NCBI GenBank assembly: GCA_019117605.1
Contig: DWZK01000071.1
Span: forward strand, 1-39,531
From: Candidatus Intestinimonas stercoravium
Lineage (GTDB): Bacteria; Bacillota; Clostridia; Oscillospirales; Oscillospiraceae
Direction: 5' to 3'
Length of the DNA: 39,531 bases
Shown here one piece after another: positions 8,439 to 17,270 of the stretch (positions are counted from its first letter, which is position 1; the number at the start of each line of letters is the position of its first letter). The notes under the pieces were generated by a model. It searched no databases. It saw nothing but the letters and a program-made list of their open reading frames with translations, and had not been told where the DNA came from. Made by a program: the position numbers and the translations under genes.

Positions 8439-9647
8439 TCACTGCTTCTTGAACTTGCCGGCCCAGTCCTTCATGCACTGGTCGATCTCTTCCTTGCTCA
8501 TGTACTGGCCCAGGATCTCATCGTTGTACTCGCCCAGGTCGCAGGGCCGCTTGTACTCCGGCTTGCACTTGCTGAAGCGGAGCCAGGAGCCGCGGGTGGT
8601 CACATGGTCACGCTCCTTCACCGAGGGGGGCGTGGGGATGTCGATGAGCAGTCCCACCTCCCGGTAGGCCGGGTCCTCCACCACGTCGGTAGTGGTGCAG
8701 ATCTTGCAGGTGGCGATGCCCGCCTCCGCCATCTTGGCCACCGCGTCGTCGATCTTGTCGAAAGTCTTGAGCCAGGACTCCAGGATCTCGATGAGCGCAG
8801 GCAGGTTGGCGCAGCGGGTGACATTGCTGTCGAACCGGGGATCGTCGGCCAGCTCCGGCTGGCCGATCAGCTTGCACAGAGCGGGCCACATCTTCCCGGT
8901 GTAGGCGGCGATGATGCAGCTCTCGCCATTGTTGCCCCGGTAGACACCGTAGGGGGCGATCGTGCCGTGGTGGCCGCCGGAGCGGGTGGGATGGGTGTGG
9001 AGGGTGGCCGCCTGGTCCACCAGGGTATTGACGGCGATCAGCCCGTCCAGCAGAGACACGTCGCAGTACTGGCCCTCGCCCGTCCGCTGCCGGTGGAAGA
9101 GGGCGGCGGCCACCGAGCAGAAGGCGTTGAGCCCGCCGATGTAGTCGCCGATCACAGTGCCGCTCTTGGTGGGGGGGCCGTTCTTCTCTCCCGTGATGTC
9201 CATCAGGCCGGACATGGCCTGGGCGATGAGGTCGAAGCCGGGCACTTTGCTGTGGGGCCCCACCTGTCCGGCCACGGAGACCGAGCAGTAGACGATGTTG
9301 GGGTTGATCTTGGCGATGGTGTCGTAGTCCAGATGGAACTTCTTCATCCGTCCGGGGGGATAGCTCTCGATGAAGACGTCCGCGTCCTTGACCATTTTAT
9401 AGATACACTCCTGGGCGCGGGGGTCGTCCAGGGCGAGGGTCACCGATTTTTTGCTGCGGCTTGCAAACATATAGAAGAGAGACTGCCCCTCCACCTTGGG
9501 CGCCACGCCCCGGGAGTCGTCGCCGGCCCCCGGCCGCTCGATCTTGATGACCTCTGCTCCATAGTCGCCCAGCATCTGGGCACAGAGAGGTCCGGCAAGA
9601 TTGTTGGTGATGTCGATCACTTTGATGCCGTCAAAGATATTCGCCAT
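8439..9647 (-). CDS. CaiB/BaiF (class III) CoA-transferase, first gene of the operon
   Basis: The 402-residue protein begins with FDGIKVIDITNNLAGP and GDYGAEVIKIERPG. PGFDLIAQAMSG lies at 136-147. The catalytic aspartate is expected at D168 in VIGDYIGGL, by alignment with formyl-CoA transferase. It should attach CoA to the incoming acid from another acyl-CoA donor, saving ATP. It is the first gene after the sigma-54 promoter, with a clear GGAGGAG ribosome site 5 nt before the ATG and a leader of about 150 nt. Confidence 0.93.
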   Translation of the reverse strand: MANIFDGIKVIDITNNLAGPLCAQMLGDYGAEVIKIERPGAGDDSRGVAPKVEGQSLFYMFASRSKKSVTLALDDPRAQECIYKMVKDADVFIESYPPGRMKKFHLDYDTIAKINPNIVYCSVSVAGQVGPHSKVPGFDLIAQAMSGLMDITGEKNGPPTKSGTVIGDYIGGLNAFCSVAAALFHRQRTGEGQYCDVSLLDGLIAVNTLVDQAATLHTHPTRSGGHHGTIAPYGVYRGNNGESCIIAAYTGKMWPALCKLIGQPELADDPRFDSNVTRCANLPALIEILESWLKTFDKIDDAVAKMAEAGIATCKICTTTDVVEDPAYREVGLLIDIPTPPSVKERDHVTTRGSWLRFSKCKPEYKRPCDLGEYNDEILGQYMSKEEIDQCMKDWAGKFKKQ

Positions 9648-9812
9648 ACGTTCTCCTCCTTCACTGTCGTCTTGGGAAAATATCCACGATGTCCCTGGGT
9701 GTTCCCGATCCCGCGATCCTGTCTCTTCGATCCGGCTCCTTCCGTTCCGCTCCCGCGGCTTTTATGCATGGTCATGTGCGAACTGCTGCAGCAAGTTTCG
9801 CAAATATAGTAC

Positions 9813-9828
9813 AGCAAGTCCCATGCCA
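9813..9828 (-). promoter_or_regulatory. Sigma-54 (-24/-12) promoter of the CoA-thioester operon
   Basis: Read on the minus strand the site is TGGCATGGGACTTGCT. It matches the sigma-54 consensus TGGCAC-N5-TTGCW in all but one conserved base, with exact spacing. It should start transcription near 9801, about 150 bp before the first CoA-transferase ATG at 9647. The neighbouring gene encodes the matching kind of activator. Confidence 0.8.
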
Positions 9829-9963
9829 TTTGACTTTATGCACTATAGCACTGGTTGATGACAGGCTTTTTTTGTTCACATATCCCCCGTTTCCGCCATA
9901 TCTTGTCGATATTTCTGGGACGGCGGTCCTCCTCTCCGAGTCGCCGCGGCGGCCATGCGGCAA

Positions 9964-10023
9964 CAGGCGCGGAGCGGCCGTTCCAAAATGGTGTTCCACT
10001 TTGGAACGGCCGCTCCGCGCCTG
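9964..10023. repeat. Perfect 24-bp inverted repeat between the activator gene and its target promoter
   Basis: Arms 9964-9987 and 10000-10023 are fully complementary around a 12-nt loop. It begins about 34 bp past the stop of the sigma-54 activator gene, so it may be that gene's terminator. There is no T-tract after the stem on the minus strand. Its centre is also about 190 bp upstream of the predicted start site, within the range of enhancer sites for sigma-54 activators. Confidence 0.85.
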
Positions 10024-10056
10024 TTTCGAAATGAGATCCGCCCCGTCAGGCGGACG

Positions 10057-12006
10057 CTATGTGCCCTGGATCCCCAACGCCTTGCATTTCCTCCAGAGCG
10101 TCGTCCGTCCGATGCCCAGCCGCCGGGCCATCTCCGTCATGTTCCCTCCATACCGGCCATAGGCCTCCCGTATGATCTGCTCTTCCGCCTCCGCGATGGT
10201 GCCTGAGACGATGTACCGCTCGTCCCCCGGCTCCAGAGCCTCTTCCCGCCCGGCCGGTCTCTGTTCCTCCTCTGCCGTCCACTCTGCCTCCGGCAGCTCG
10301 GCAAAGAGCTGGCGGAGCACCTCTTCCTGTACCAGATAGCCGGGGTTGAGGGCCAAGAGCCGCTCCAGGAACGCGTCCAGCTGCCGGAAGTTGCCCGGCC
10401 AGGCATATGAGGTGAAATAGTGCATGAGCCTGTCCTCGATCCCCAGGAGCCTGCGGCGCGCCGCCCCCTTCCTCCGCAGCAGCGTGCGCACCAGGAAGGG
10501 GATGTCCCCGGTCCGCTCCCGGAGGGGCGGCAGCCGGATGTGGAGCACGTCCAGCCGGTAGAACAGGTCCTCCCGGAACGTGCCCTCTCCGATGGCGGCC
10601 ACCAGATCGTCGTTGGTAGCGCAGATGATCCTGTTCTCCACGGATATGGGCCTCGTCCCGCCCACCCGGCTGATCTGCTTCTCCTGCAGGCTCCGGAGCA
10701 GCTTCGCCTGCAGGGAGAGCGGCATCAGGCCGATCTCGTCCAGGAAGAGCGTACCGTGGTCGGAGAGCTCGAAGAGCCCCTCTTTCCCGTTCCGGCGGGC
10801 CCCGGTGAACGCCCCCTCTTCGTATCCGAAGAGCTCGCTCTCCAGCAGATCTTTCGGCAGCGCCGCGCAGTTGATGGCGACGAAAGGACCCTCCCGGTAG
10901 CTGCTGGCGTTGTGGATGCTCTGGGCCATCATCTCTTTTCCTGTCCCGCTCTCCCCCAGGATCAGGATGTTGCAGTTGGTCTGGGCGTATCGCTTCGCCT
11001 TCTCCTTGACGGCGGCCATCACCGCGCTGCTGGAGACGATGTCGTTGAAATGGTATCGGGCCTTATAGCCCTTGTCGGCCAGCTTCTTCTGATAGACCGT
11101 GGTCCGCTCCTGGAGCTTGCTGAGGCTGCTGACGCACCACATCTTGGAGATCTGAGAAGTAGCTGGGAAATAGGGCGTGTTGATGATATACCGCTTCCCG
11201 TGATGCGCTACGACGTCCTCGTCCTTCGCCTCCGCCAGTGTCCGGATGAAGTAAGACTCGTCCCTCAGCTCCGAGAGGCGTGCGCCCACCGCGTCGGCCG
11301 ACCGTACCCCCGCGATGTTGGAGAGGGCCTGGTTGAACATGATGATGTTCCCCTGCCGGTCCACCGCCATGAACCCCTCGGAAAAGGCGTTGAGCATCTG
11401 CAGCAGTTGTTCGGTCCGGTACGCCTCCCGCCCTTTGTTGTCCACCATATACACTGCCTGGCGGATCGCCGTCTCGACGGCCTCTCTGGAGAAGGGCAGG
11501 AGGATCACCTCCTTCCCTGCCCTGCGGCATGGGTCCGTCACTACCGCCACCGATGACACCACACGGTCACACCCTGTCTCCTCCACCGCCCTTACGATGT
11601 CGCCGGGCCGGTCCGCACTGAGGAACACGGTCTTCAGGTCGATCCCACAGATCTTCGATATGGCATCCGTGTCATAAGTGGAAGAAGTGGGCAGGAACTG
11701 CACCACGACGAACTTCCCGCTCTTGTCCTCCAGCGCAGAGAGCGTCTTGGCCAGGTCAAAACTGCTCAGCTCCAGATCCACCACAGGGAGATCGAAGCTT
11801 TTACGCAGGTAGATGGCGGTGGTGGAGCGGGCGACCAGCGCCTGGATATCCGGATGGGCGGACAGCATGGCCCGGACCGTGGGCAGCACCCCGGCAAAAT
11901 GGCCCGCGCAGAAGACCGGCATGACATTCAGCCGGGCGGAGGCCTGTTCCGCGTCCTGCCGGAAGGTCCCCTGTCCCTCCGGGATGATGATACCGATCTT
12001 TTTCAT
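10057..12006 (-). CDS. Sigma-54-dependent activator, PrpR-N/PAS/AAA+/Fis type
   Basis: The protein has 649 residues from the ATG at 12006 (MKKIGIIIPEG). Residues 1-185 form a PrpR-N-like sensor domain, seen in activators of propionate catabolism. A PAS segment covers about 198-300 (GFMAVDRQGNIIMFN). The AAA+ domain shows Walker A GESGTGKE (351-358), the sigma-54 contact loop GAFTGA (398-403) and Walker B GTLFLDEIG (418-426). WPGNFRQL marks 537-544, and a Fis-type helix-turn-helix ends the protein (606-645). It should drive the -24/-12 promoter 230 bp beyond its stop codon in response to a small acid or acyl-CoA. In-frame ATGs 21 and 57 bp upstream are possible, but the family N-terminus begins at 12006 and AGGGAG lies 8 nt before it. 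Confidence 0.93.
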   Translation of the reverse strand: MKKIGIIIPEGQGTFRQDAEQASARLNVMPVFCAGHFAGVLPTVRAMLSAHPDIQALVARSTTAIYLRKSFDLPVVDLELSSFDLAKTLSALEDKSGKFVVVQFLPTSSTYDTDAISKICGIDLKTVFLSADRPGDIVRAVEETGCDRVVSSVAVVTDPCRRAGKEVILLPFSREAVETAIRQAVYMVDNKGREAYRTEQLLQMLNAFSEGFMAVDRQGNIIMFNQALSNIAGVRSADAVGARLSELRDESYFIRTLAEAKDEDVVAHHGKRYIINTPYFPATSQISKMWCVSSLSKLQERTTVYQKKLADKGYKARYHFNDIVSSSAVMAAVKEKAKRYAQTNCNILILGESGTGKEMMAQSIHNASSYREGPFVAINCAALPKDLLESELFGYEEGAFTGARRNGKEGLFELSDHGTLFLDEIGLMPLSLQAKLLRSLQEKQISRVGGTRPISVENRIICATNDDLVAAIGEGTFREDLFYRLDVLHIRLPPLRERTGDIPFLVRTLLRRKGAARRRLLGIEDRLMHYFTSYAWPGNFRQLDAFLERLLALNPGYLVQEEVLRQLFAELPEAEWTAEEEQRPAGREEALEPGDERYIVSGTIAEAEEQIIREAYGRYGGNMTEMARRLGIGRTTLWRKCKALGIQGT

Positions 12007-12103
12007 CCTCCACGCTCCCTGCTGCATGAACAGTGATCTCCGGCCCCGTCCCTTTCTCCCCATCGCGGGGCCCTCCCGATCCGCTGTATTGAGGTGGGCC
12101 TGT

Positions 12104-12140
12104 TTAACTCTTTTGAGTTATTTTAACTCAAAAGAGTTAA
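12104..12140. promoter_or_regulatory. Double operator-like palindrome in the divergent regulator gap
   Basis: Two 17-nt arms (12104-12120 and 12124-12140) are perfectly complementary around TTT. Each arm itself holds AACTC-N4-GAGTT. The site lies between the sigma-54 activator gene (minus) and the XRE gene (plus), 54 bp before the XRE start. This is the layout of a pair of operator sites for a dimeric repressor, most simply the XRE protein itself. It is AT-rich in a GC-rich background. Confidence 0.7.
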
Positions 12141-12193
12141 GCTTTGCAATAGGGATCGGGTAATCTCTTAGCATCAGGAAGAGAGGTGTACCC

Positions 12194-12436
12194 ATGACCA
12201 TCGGGGAAGCGGTGAAGATACGTATCATGGACTTGTGCCAGCAGCGCAGCTTGAATATCAACCAGCTCAGTCTGATGTGTGGGATCACCCAGTCCACGCT
12301 CAACAATATCGTCAACGGGCGGAACCGGAGCACCACCGTATCCACCATCCAGAAGATATGCGACGGACTGGGCATCAACATCCAGGAGTTTTTTGCCTCC
12401 GACATCTTCCTCTCCATCGAGCAGGAGGTGCGCTGA
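12194..12436 (+). CDS. Small XRE-family helix-turn-helix regulator
   Basis: The 80-residue protein is almost wholly an HTH_3 domain. The recognition region reads LNINQLSLMCGITQSTLNNI, followed by GRNRSTTVSTIQKICDGLGI, typical of Cro/C1-type proteins. It has no ligand domain. It is divergent from the sigma-54 activator gene across a gap holding a double palindrome, so it may repress itself and perhaps the activator. That link is inference. A GAGAGG ribosome site lies about 8 nt before the ATG. Confidence 0.9.
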   Translation: MTIGEAVKIRIMDLCQQRSLNINQLSLMCGITQSTLNNIVNGRNRSTTVSTIQKICDGLGINIQEFFASDIFLSIEQEVR

Positions 12437-12579
12437 AGCCCCTCACGCTGCCCCGCTATCCCTCCAGAAGATCGCTTCTACACGGCAAAAACTGGTGCAC
12501 ATAGAAACCTTGTCTGGGGCAAAGCTATGTCTGGATCCCCGATCCAACAAAATTTGAACAGACGAGGAGATGCACGACT

Positions 12580-12789
12580 ATGTCTAATGCGAATAATTCT
12601 AATTCCAACCGTCCTGTTGTGCCCAGCGCCCGCGAGGCCCTCAACAAGTTCAAGATGGAGGCCGCTCAGGAAGTCGGCGTCAACCTGAAGCAGGGCTACA
12701 ACGGCGACCTCTCCAGCCGTGAGGCCGGCTCCGTGGGCGGTCAGATGGTCAAGAAGATGATCCAGGCCTACGAGAACAACATGCAGTGA
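12580..12789 (+). CDS. Alpha/beta-type small acid-soluble spore protein
   Basis: The 69-residue protein matches the family: LNKFKMEAAQEVGVNLK covers the N-terminal motif and germination protease site, and AGSVGGQMVKKMI is the conserved C-terminal DNA-binding helix. These proteins coat DNA in the forespore, protect it from UV and heat, and are degraded at germination. A GAGGAGATG ribosome site precedes the ATG. A forespore (sigma-G) promoter is expected upstream, but I could not assign one with confidence. A strong terminator follows. Confidence 0.95.
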   Translation: MSNANNSNSNRPVVPSAREALNKFKMEAAQEVGVNLKQGYNGDLSSREAGSVGGQMVKKMIQAYENNMQ

Positions 12790-12873
12790 TCCCCCCAGCT
12801 CCGGCCTCAGCTCCCCAGGCGGGAGGGCGGCCGGCTCTTTCCTCCAGTATCTCAGGGATAGCCAAAGCATAGA

Positions 12874-12907
12874 AAAAGTCCCCCGCGCCGAGGCGCGGGG
12901 GACTTTT
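12874..12907. terminator. Bidirectional terminator between the SASP gene and bcd
   Basis: A perfect 16-bp stem (12874-12889 with 12892-12907) has A4 on the left and T4 on the right, so it can stop transcription from both convergent genes. Confidence 0.9.
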
Positions 12908-12935
12908 CATGTTTGGGAAACAGAACGAACGATGC

Positions 12936-14078
<1,143 letters not shown>

Positions 14079-14170
14079 GACAAGATCCCTTCCTTATGTC
14101 ATTATAAAATTTTATGGATACGGGTCACCCGGCGGACGGGCTGCCGCCCACCGGGGTCTGTGTCGTTTCC

Positions 14171-15175
14171 TTAGCCGCGGGCCTTCTTGATCTCCTCGGT
14201 CAGCACGGGCAGGACTTCGAAGAGGTTGCCCACCACGCCGTAGTCGGCGATGTCAAAGATGGGGGCCTCGGGGTCCTTGTTGATGGCCACGATGCAGTCG
14301 GAGCCGCTCATGCCGGCCACGTGCTGGATGGCGCCGGAGATGCCGCAGGCGATGTACAGCTTGGGGCCGACGGTCTTGCCGGTCTGGCCCACCTGATGGG
14401 CGTGGGCGATCCAGCCGGCGTCCACAGCGGCGCGGGAAGCGCCCACGACGCCGCCCAGAGCGTCAGCCAGGGCCTTCACGGGCTCGAAGCCCTCGGGACC
14501 GCCAACGCCACGGCCGCCGGAGACGATGATGTCGGCGCCCTCCAGGTCCACGTTCTCGCCGTCGGCCTCCTTGATGAGCTCCAGCACCTGGGTGCGGATG
14601 TCCTTGGCGTCCACGTGGATGTCTTCCTTCACGATCTCAGCCTTCGCCTCGCCGGCCTCGCTCTTCTTGAACACGCCGGGACGGACGGTGCCGATCTGGG
14701 GACGGTGATCGGGGCAGAGGATGGTGGCCATCAGGTTGCCGCCGAAGGCGGGACGGGTCCAAGCCACGTTGCCGCTCTCCTCGTCGATGTCCAGGCCGGT
14801 GCAGTCGGCGGTCAGGCCGGTCTTCAGACGGCAGCTGACGCGGGGGCCCAGATCACGGCCGTTGTTGGTGGCGCCGATGAGCATGCTGGTGGGGCCGTAC
14901 TTCTCCACCAGGGCGCACAGGGCGATGGCATAGGCATCGGTGGTGTAGCTGGCGTACTCGGGGCCGTCCACCACGATCACCTTGTCGGCGCCGTGCTCGG
15001 AAGCGGCCTTCACAGCCTCATCCACCTTGCTGCCGATGACCACAGCCACCAGGGCGCCGCCCTGCTTGGCGGCCATATCCTTACCAGGAGTCAGCAGCTC
15101 CAGGCCCACGTTCTTCGCGGTGCCGTCCTCATTGGTCTCTACGAATACCCAAAGATCCTTAGTCATAGCTTCCAT
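14171..15175 (-). CDS. etfA: Electron transfer flavoprotein, alpha subunit
   Basis: The 334-residue protein carries the EtfA C-terminal FAD domain: [49 protein letters not shown] and [19 protein letters not shown]. The N-terminal domain is the usual Rossmann-like half. A GGGGGAG ribosome site 6 nt before the ATG at 15175 supports that start over M4 (MTKDLWVF). It follows etfB by 17 bp, so the two subunits are made together. It forms the bifurcating complex with EtfB and Bcd. Confidence 0.95.
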   Translation of the reverse strand: MEAMTKDLWVFVETNEDGTAKNVGLELLTPGKDMAAKQGGALVAVVIGSKVDEAVKAASEHGADKVIVVDGPEYASYTTDAYAIALCALVEKYGPTSMLIGATNNGRDLGPRVSCRLKTGLTADCTGLDIDEESGNVAWTRPAFGGNLMATILCPDHRPQIGTVRPGVFKKSEAGEAKAEIVKEDIHVDAKDIRTQVLELIKEADGENVDLEGADIIVSGGRGVGGPEGFEPVKALADALGGVVGASRAAVDAGWIAHAHQVGQTGKTVGPKLYIACGISGAIQHVAGMSGSDCIVAINKDPEAPIFDIADYGVVGNLFEVLPVLTEEIKKARG

Positions 15176-15192
15176 CGTTATCTCCCCCTCTC

Positions 15193-15996
15193 TCAGATGA
15201 CCTTGGCCTCGGTCAGCAGCTCGAAGAGCTTCTTGGCGGAATCCTCAGCGGTCTCTTCCTTGATCTTCACGCCGCCGCTCTTCTTCTGGGGCACGAAGGT
15301 CTTCTTCACCTTGGTGGGAGAGCCCTTCAGACCGGCCTGGGCCAGGTCGATGGTGGGCAGGTCCGCGGAGGACAGGGTGGGGATCTCAGCGCGGTTGGCG
15401 GCCATCTTGCGCTTGATGGTGGGATAGCGGGGGTCCCAGGCGGGCTTGGTGAAGGTCACCACGGCGGGCATCTTGGCGGCGACCACGGCCACGCCCTCCT
15501 CCACTTCCTTCTTCACCTTGATGGTGTCGCCGTCCACCTCGGCCTCCAGACCGTAGGTGATCTGGGGATAGCCCAGGTGCTCGGCGATCTCGGGACCAAC
15601 CTGGGCGGTGTCGCCGTCGATGGCCTGCTTGCCGCAGAAGATCACGTCAAACTTGCCCTCCAGCTCCTCCACCTTCTTGATGGTCTCGCTGATGATGTAG
15701 CTGGTGGCCAGGGTGTCGGAGCCGCCGAAGGCGCGGTCGGACACCAGGTAGGCCTTGTCGGCGGCGATGGCCAGGCACTCCTTCAGAGCGGCCTTCGCCT
15801 GCTCGGGGCCCATGGAGAGGACCACGATCTTGGCGCTGGGGTCGGCGTCCTTGATCCGGGCGGCGGCTTCCAGAGCGTACCCGTCGAACGGGTTCACGAT
15901 GGAGGGCACACCTTCGCGGATCAAGGTGTTCTTTACCGGATCGATCTTGATCTCAGTCGTATCCGGCACCTGCTTGACGCAAACAAGCATGTTCAT
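15193..15996 (-). CDS. etfB: Electron transfer flavoprotein, beta subunit
   Basis: The start is set at the ATG at 15996 (MNMLVCVKQVPDTTEIKID), with AGGAGG 9 nt upstream. The frame is open a further 150 bp, but that stretch has no family similarity. This gives 267 residues, normal for EtfB. Visible marks are NPFDGYALEAA, VLSMGPEQAK, FCGKQAIDGDTAQVGPEIAEHLG and the C-terminal loop around LAQAGLKGSPTKV. It binds FAD in the bifurcating family. It is first in the operon, so the order here is etfB-etfA-bcd. Confidence 0.95.
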   Translation of the reverse strand: MNMLVCVKQVPDTTEIKIDPVKNTLIREGVPSIVNPFDGYALEAAARIKDADPSAKIVVLSMGPEQAKAALKECLAIAADKAYLVSDRAFGGSDTLATSYIISETIKKVEELEGKFDVIFCGKQAIDGDTAQVGPEIAEHLGYPQITYGLEAEVDGDTIKVKKEVEEGVAVVAAKMPAVVTFTKPAWDPRYPTIKRKMAANRAEIPTLSSADLPTIDLAQAGLKGSPTKVKKTFVPQKKSGGVKIKEETAEDSAKKLFELLTEAKVI

Positions 15997-16118
15997 TGTC
16001 TGTTTCCTCCTATTACATACGTTTTCGGACCCACGGCGTGAGCCGGGCTCCTGGCAGTCACAAGCATCCCCATAACAAAACGGGAGCGCTTGTCCATAGC
16101 CATTTTCCCGTTTTTCAT

Positions 16119-16146
16119 GATATACCGAGAAGGGTCCATTTGTCAA
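16119..16146 (-). promoter_or_regulatory. Sigma-A type promoter of etfB-etfA-bcd
   Basis: On the minus strand, TTGACA (16146-16141) and TATATC (16124-16119) are spaced 16 bp. The -35 box is perfect. The predicted start near 16112 gives a leader of about 115 nt, in which ACGGGA and TCCCGT can form a hairpin followed by TTTT, a possible attenuator. Confidence 0.7.
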
Positions 16147-16211
16147 TCAAAATCGCCGATCCGGACGCATAAAATTGCGCCCGATCGGGCTTTTTCCATG
16201 AAAGCCTTTCC

Positions 16212-16254
16212 AGAGAAAATTTCTCTTTACATTTACGATTCATCGTGGTAATAT
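16212..16254 (+). promoter_or_regulatory. Promoter and operator-like repeat of the amino-acid ABC operon
   Basis: TTTACA (16226-16231) and TAATAT (16249-16254) are spaced 17 bp. The inverted repeat AGAGAAA-A-TTTCTCT (16212-16226) touches the -35 box and could bind a regulator. The start lies about 50 bp before the lipoprotein ATG. Confidence 0.6.
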
Positions 16255-16310
16255 GCTAAAGTAACAAGCGGTCCGGCCGCGCGACACCGACTATGAGGAG
16301 GATACATGTC

Positions 16311-17156
16311 ATGAGGAAAAGATACCGTCTGCCCGCCCTGCTGCTCGCCCTGTCCCTGTCCGTCTCCCTTGCCGCCTGCTCCAGCGGTACGCCCAGCGGC
16401 TCCACCGCCCCCGCCGAGACCGGGGCCGAGAGCGATCTGGCCTATGTCCAGGACAAGGGCACCCTGGTGGTGGGCATCACCAATTTCGCCCCCATGGATT
16501 ATAAGGAAGAGGGGAGCGACGAGTGGGTCGGCTTCGACGCCGACATGGCCAGGGCCTTCGCCGAGAGCCTGGGGGTGGAGGTGGAGTTCTCCGAGATCAC
16601 CTGGGATTATAAGGTGATGGAGCTGGACGCCAAGAGCGTGGACGTGCTGTGGAACGGCATGACCCTCACCGATGAGGTGAAGTCCTCCATGGACACCTCC
16701 GTCCCCTACTGCACCAACTACCAGGTCCTGGTCTACCCCAAGGACCGCGCCGCCGACTTCGAGGGGCTCACCTCCCTGGAGGGCCTCACTGTGGCGGTGG
16801 AGTCCGGCTCCGCCGGTGAGGACGCCGCAGAGGCCCTGGGCGCCACCACCGTCCCCCTCCAGGCCCAGAGCAACACCCTGATGGAGGTCTCCGCCGGCAC
16901 CTCCGACGCCGCTGTGATCGACGTGCTCATGGCCGCGGCCACCATCGGCGACGGCACCAGCTACGCCGATCTCGCCTACAGCCTGGACCTCAACGAGATG
17001 CAGGGCCTGGAGCCGGAGGAGTACGGCGTGGGCTTCCGCAAGGGCTCCGACCTGGTGGACGTCTTCAACGAGTTCTGGAGCGGCGCGGTGGCCGACGGCA
17101 CCGTGGAGGAGACCGCCGCCGCTTACGGCCTCCAGGACGCGGTCATCCTGGAGTGA
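16311..17156 (+). CDS. Polar amino-acid ABC transporter, substrate-binding lipoprotein
   Basis: The ATG at 16311 is preceded by GGAGG with 9 nt spacing; an upstream in-frame ATG at 16293 overlaps that site and is rejected. The 281-residue protein has a lipoprotein signal ending SLAAC, then a Ser/Gly-rich linker. The family 3 binding fold follows: LVVGITNFAPMDY, EWVGFDADMARAFAESLGV, VDVLWNGMTLTDEV and LTSLEGLTVAVESGSAGEDA. GFRKGSDL marks the C-terminal lobe. It should capture an amino acid such as glutamine, cystine or arginine outside the membrane; which one is not clear. Permease and ATPase genes follow. Confidence 0.93.
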   Translation: MRKRYRLPALLLALSLSVSLAACSSGTPSGSTAPAETGAESDLAYVQDKGTLVVGITNFAPMDYKEEGSDEWVGFDADMARAFAESLGVEVEFSEITWDYKVMELDAKSVDVLWNGMTLTDEVKSSMDTSVPYCTNYQVLVYPKDRAADFEGLTSLEGLTVAVESGSAGEDAAEALGATTVPLQAQSNTLMEVSAGTSDAAVIDVLMAAATIGDGTSYADLAYSLDLNEMQGLEPEEYGVGFRKGSDLVDVFNEFWSGAVADGTVEETAAAYGLQDAVILE

Positions 17157-17175
17157 TACATCATCGACCCTGAGC

Positions 17176-17206
17176 GGGCAGGGGGCGGCTGTGCCGCCCT
17201 CTGCCC
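17176..17206 (+). other. Intercistronic RNA hairpin between binding protein and permease
   Basis: A 14-bp stem (17176-17189 with 17193-17206), with one G-U pair and a 3-nt loop, lies just after the binding-protein stop. There is no T-tract. Such hairpins commonly protect the upstream mRNA and reduce downstream expression, which would give more binding protein than permease. Confidence 0.7.
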
Positions 17207-17270
17207 CAAGCATGTGTCCCTGCCGGGGCGCGCCGTGTCTATCCTATCGCTATAGAGAGAGGACGATCCC

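Noticed and set aside
388..9647. A bile-acid 7-dehydroxylation (bai) or carnitine (cai) operon
   Set aside because: Single families are shared (BaiF/CaiB, OYE, acyl-CoA dehydrogenase), but the defining genes baiE, baiA, baiB, caiT and caiC are absent.
6561..9809. Plus-strand open frame of over 1000 codons opposite three acyl-CoA genes
   Set aside because: It is a composition artefact of high third-position GC on the other strand. The minus-strand genes have full catalytic motifs.
12437..12579. Sigma-G promoter of the SASP gene
   Set aside because: One is expected, but no pair of -35 and -10 elements with proper spacing was convincing by eye.
16179..16195. Terminator GCCC-GATC-GGGC followed by T5 in the etfB/ABC divergent gap
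   Set aside because: The stem is only 4 bp and no gene ends there. It is probably chance, or part of a regulatory site.
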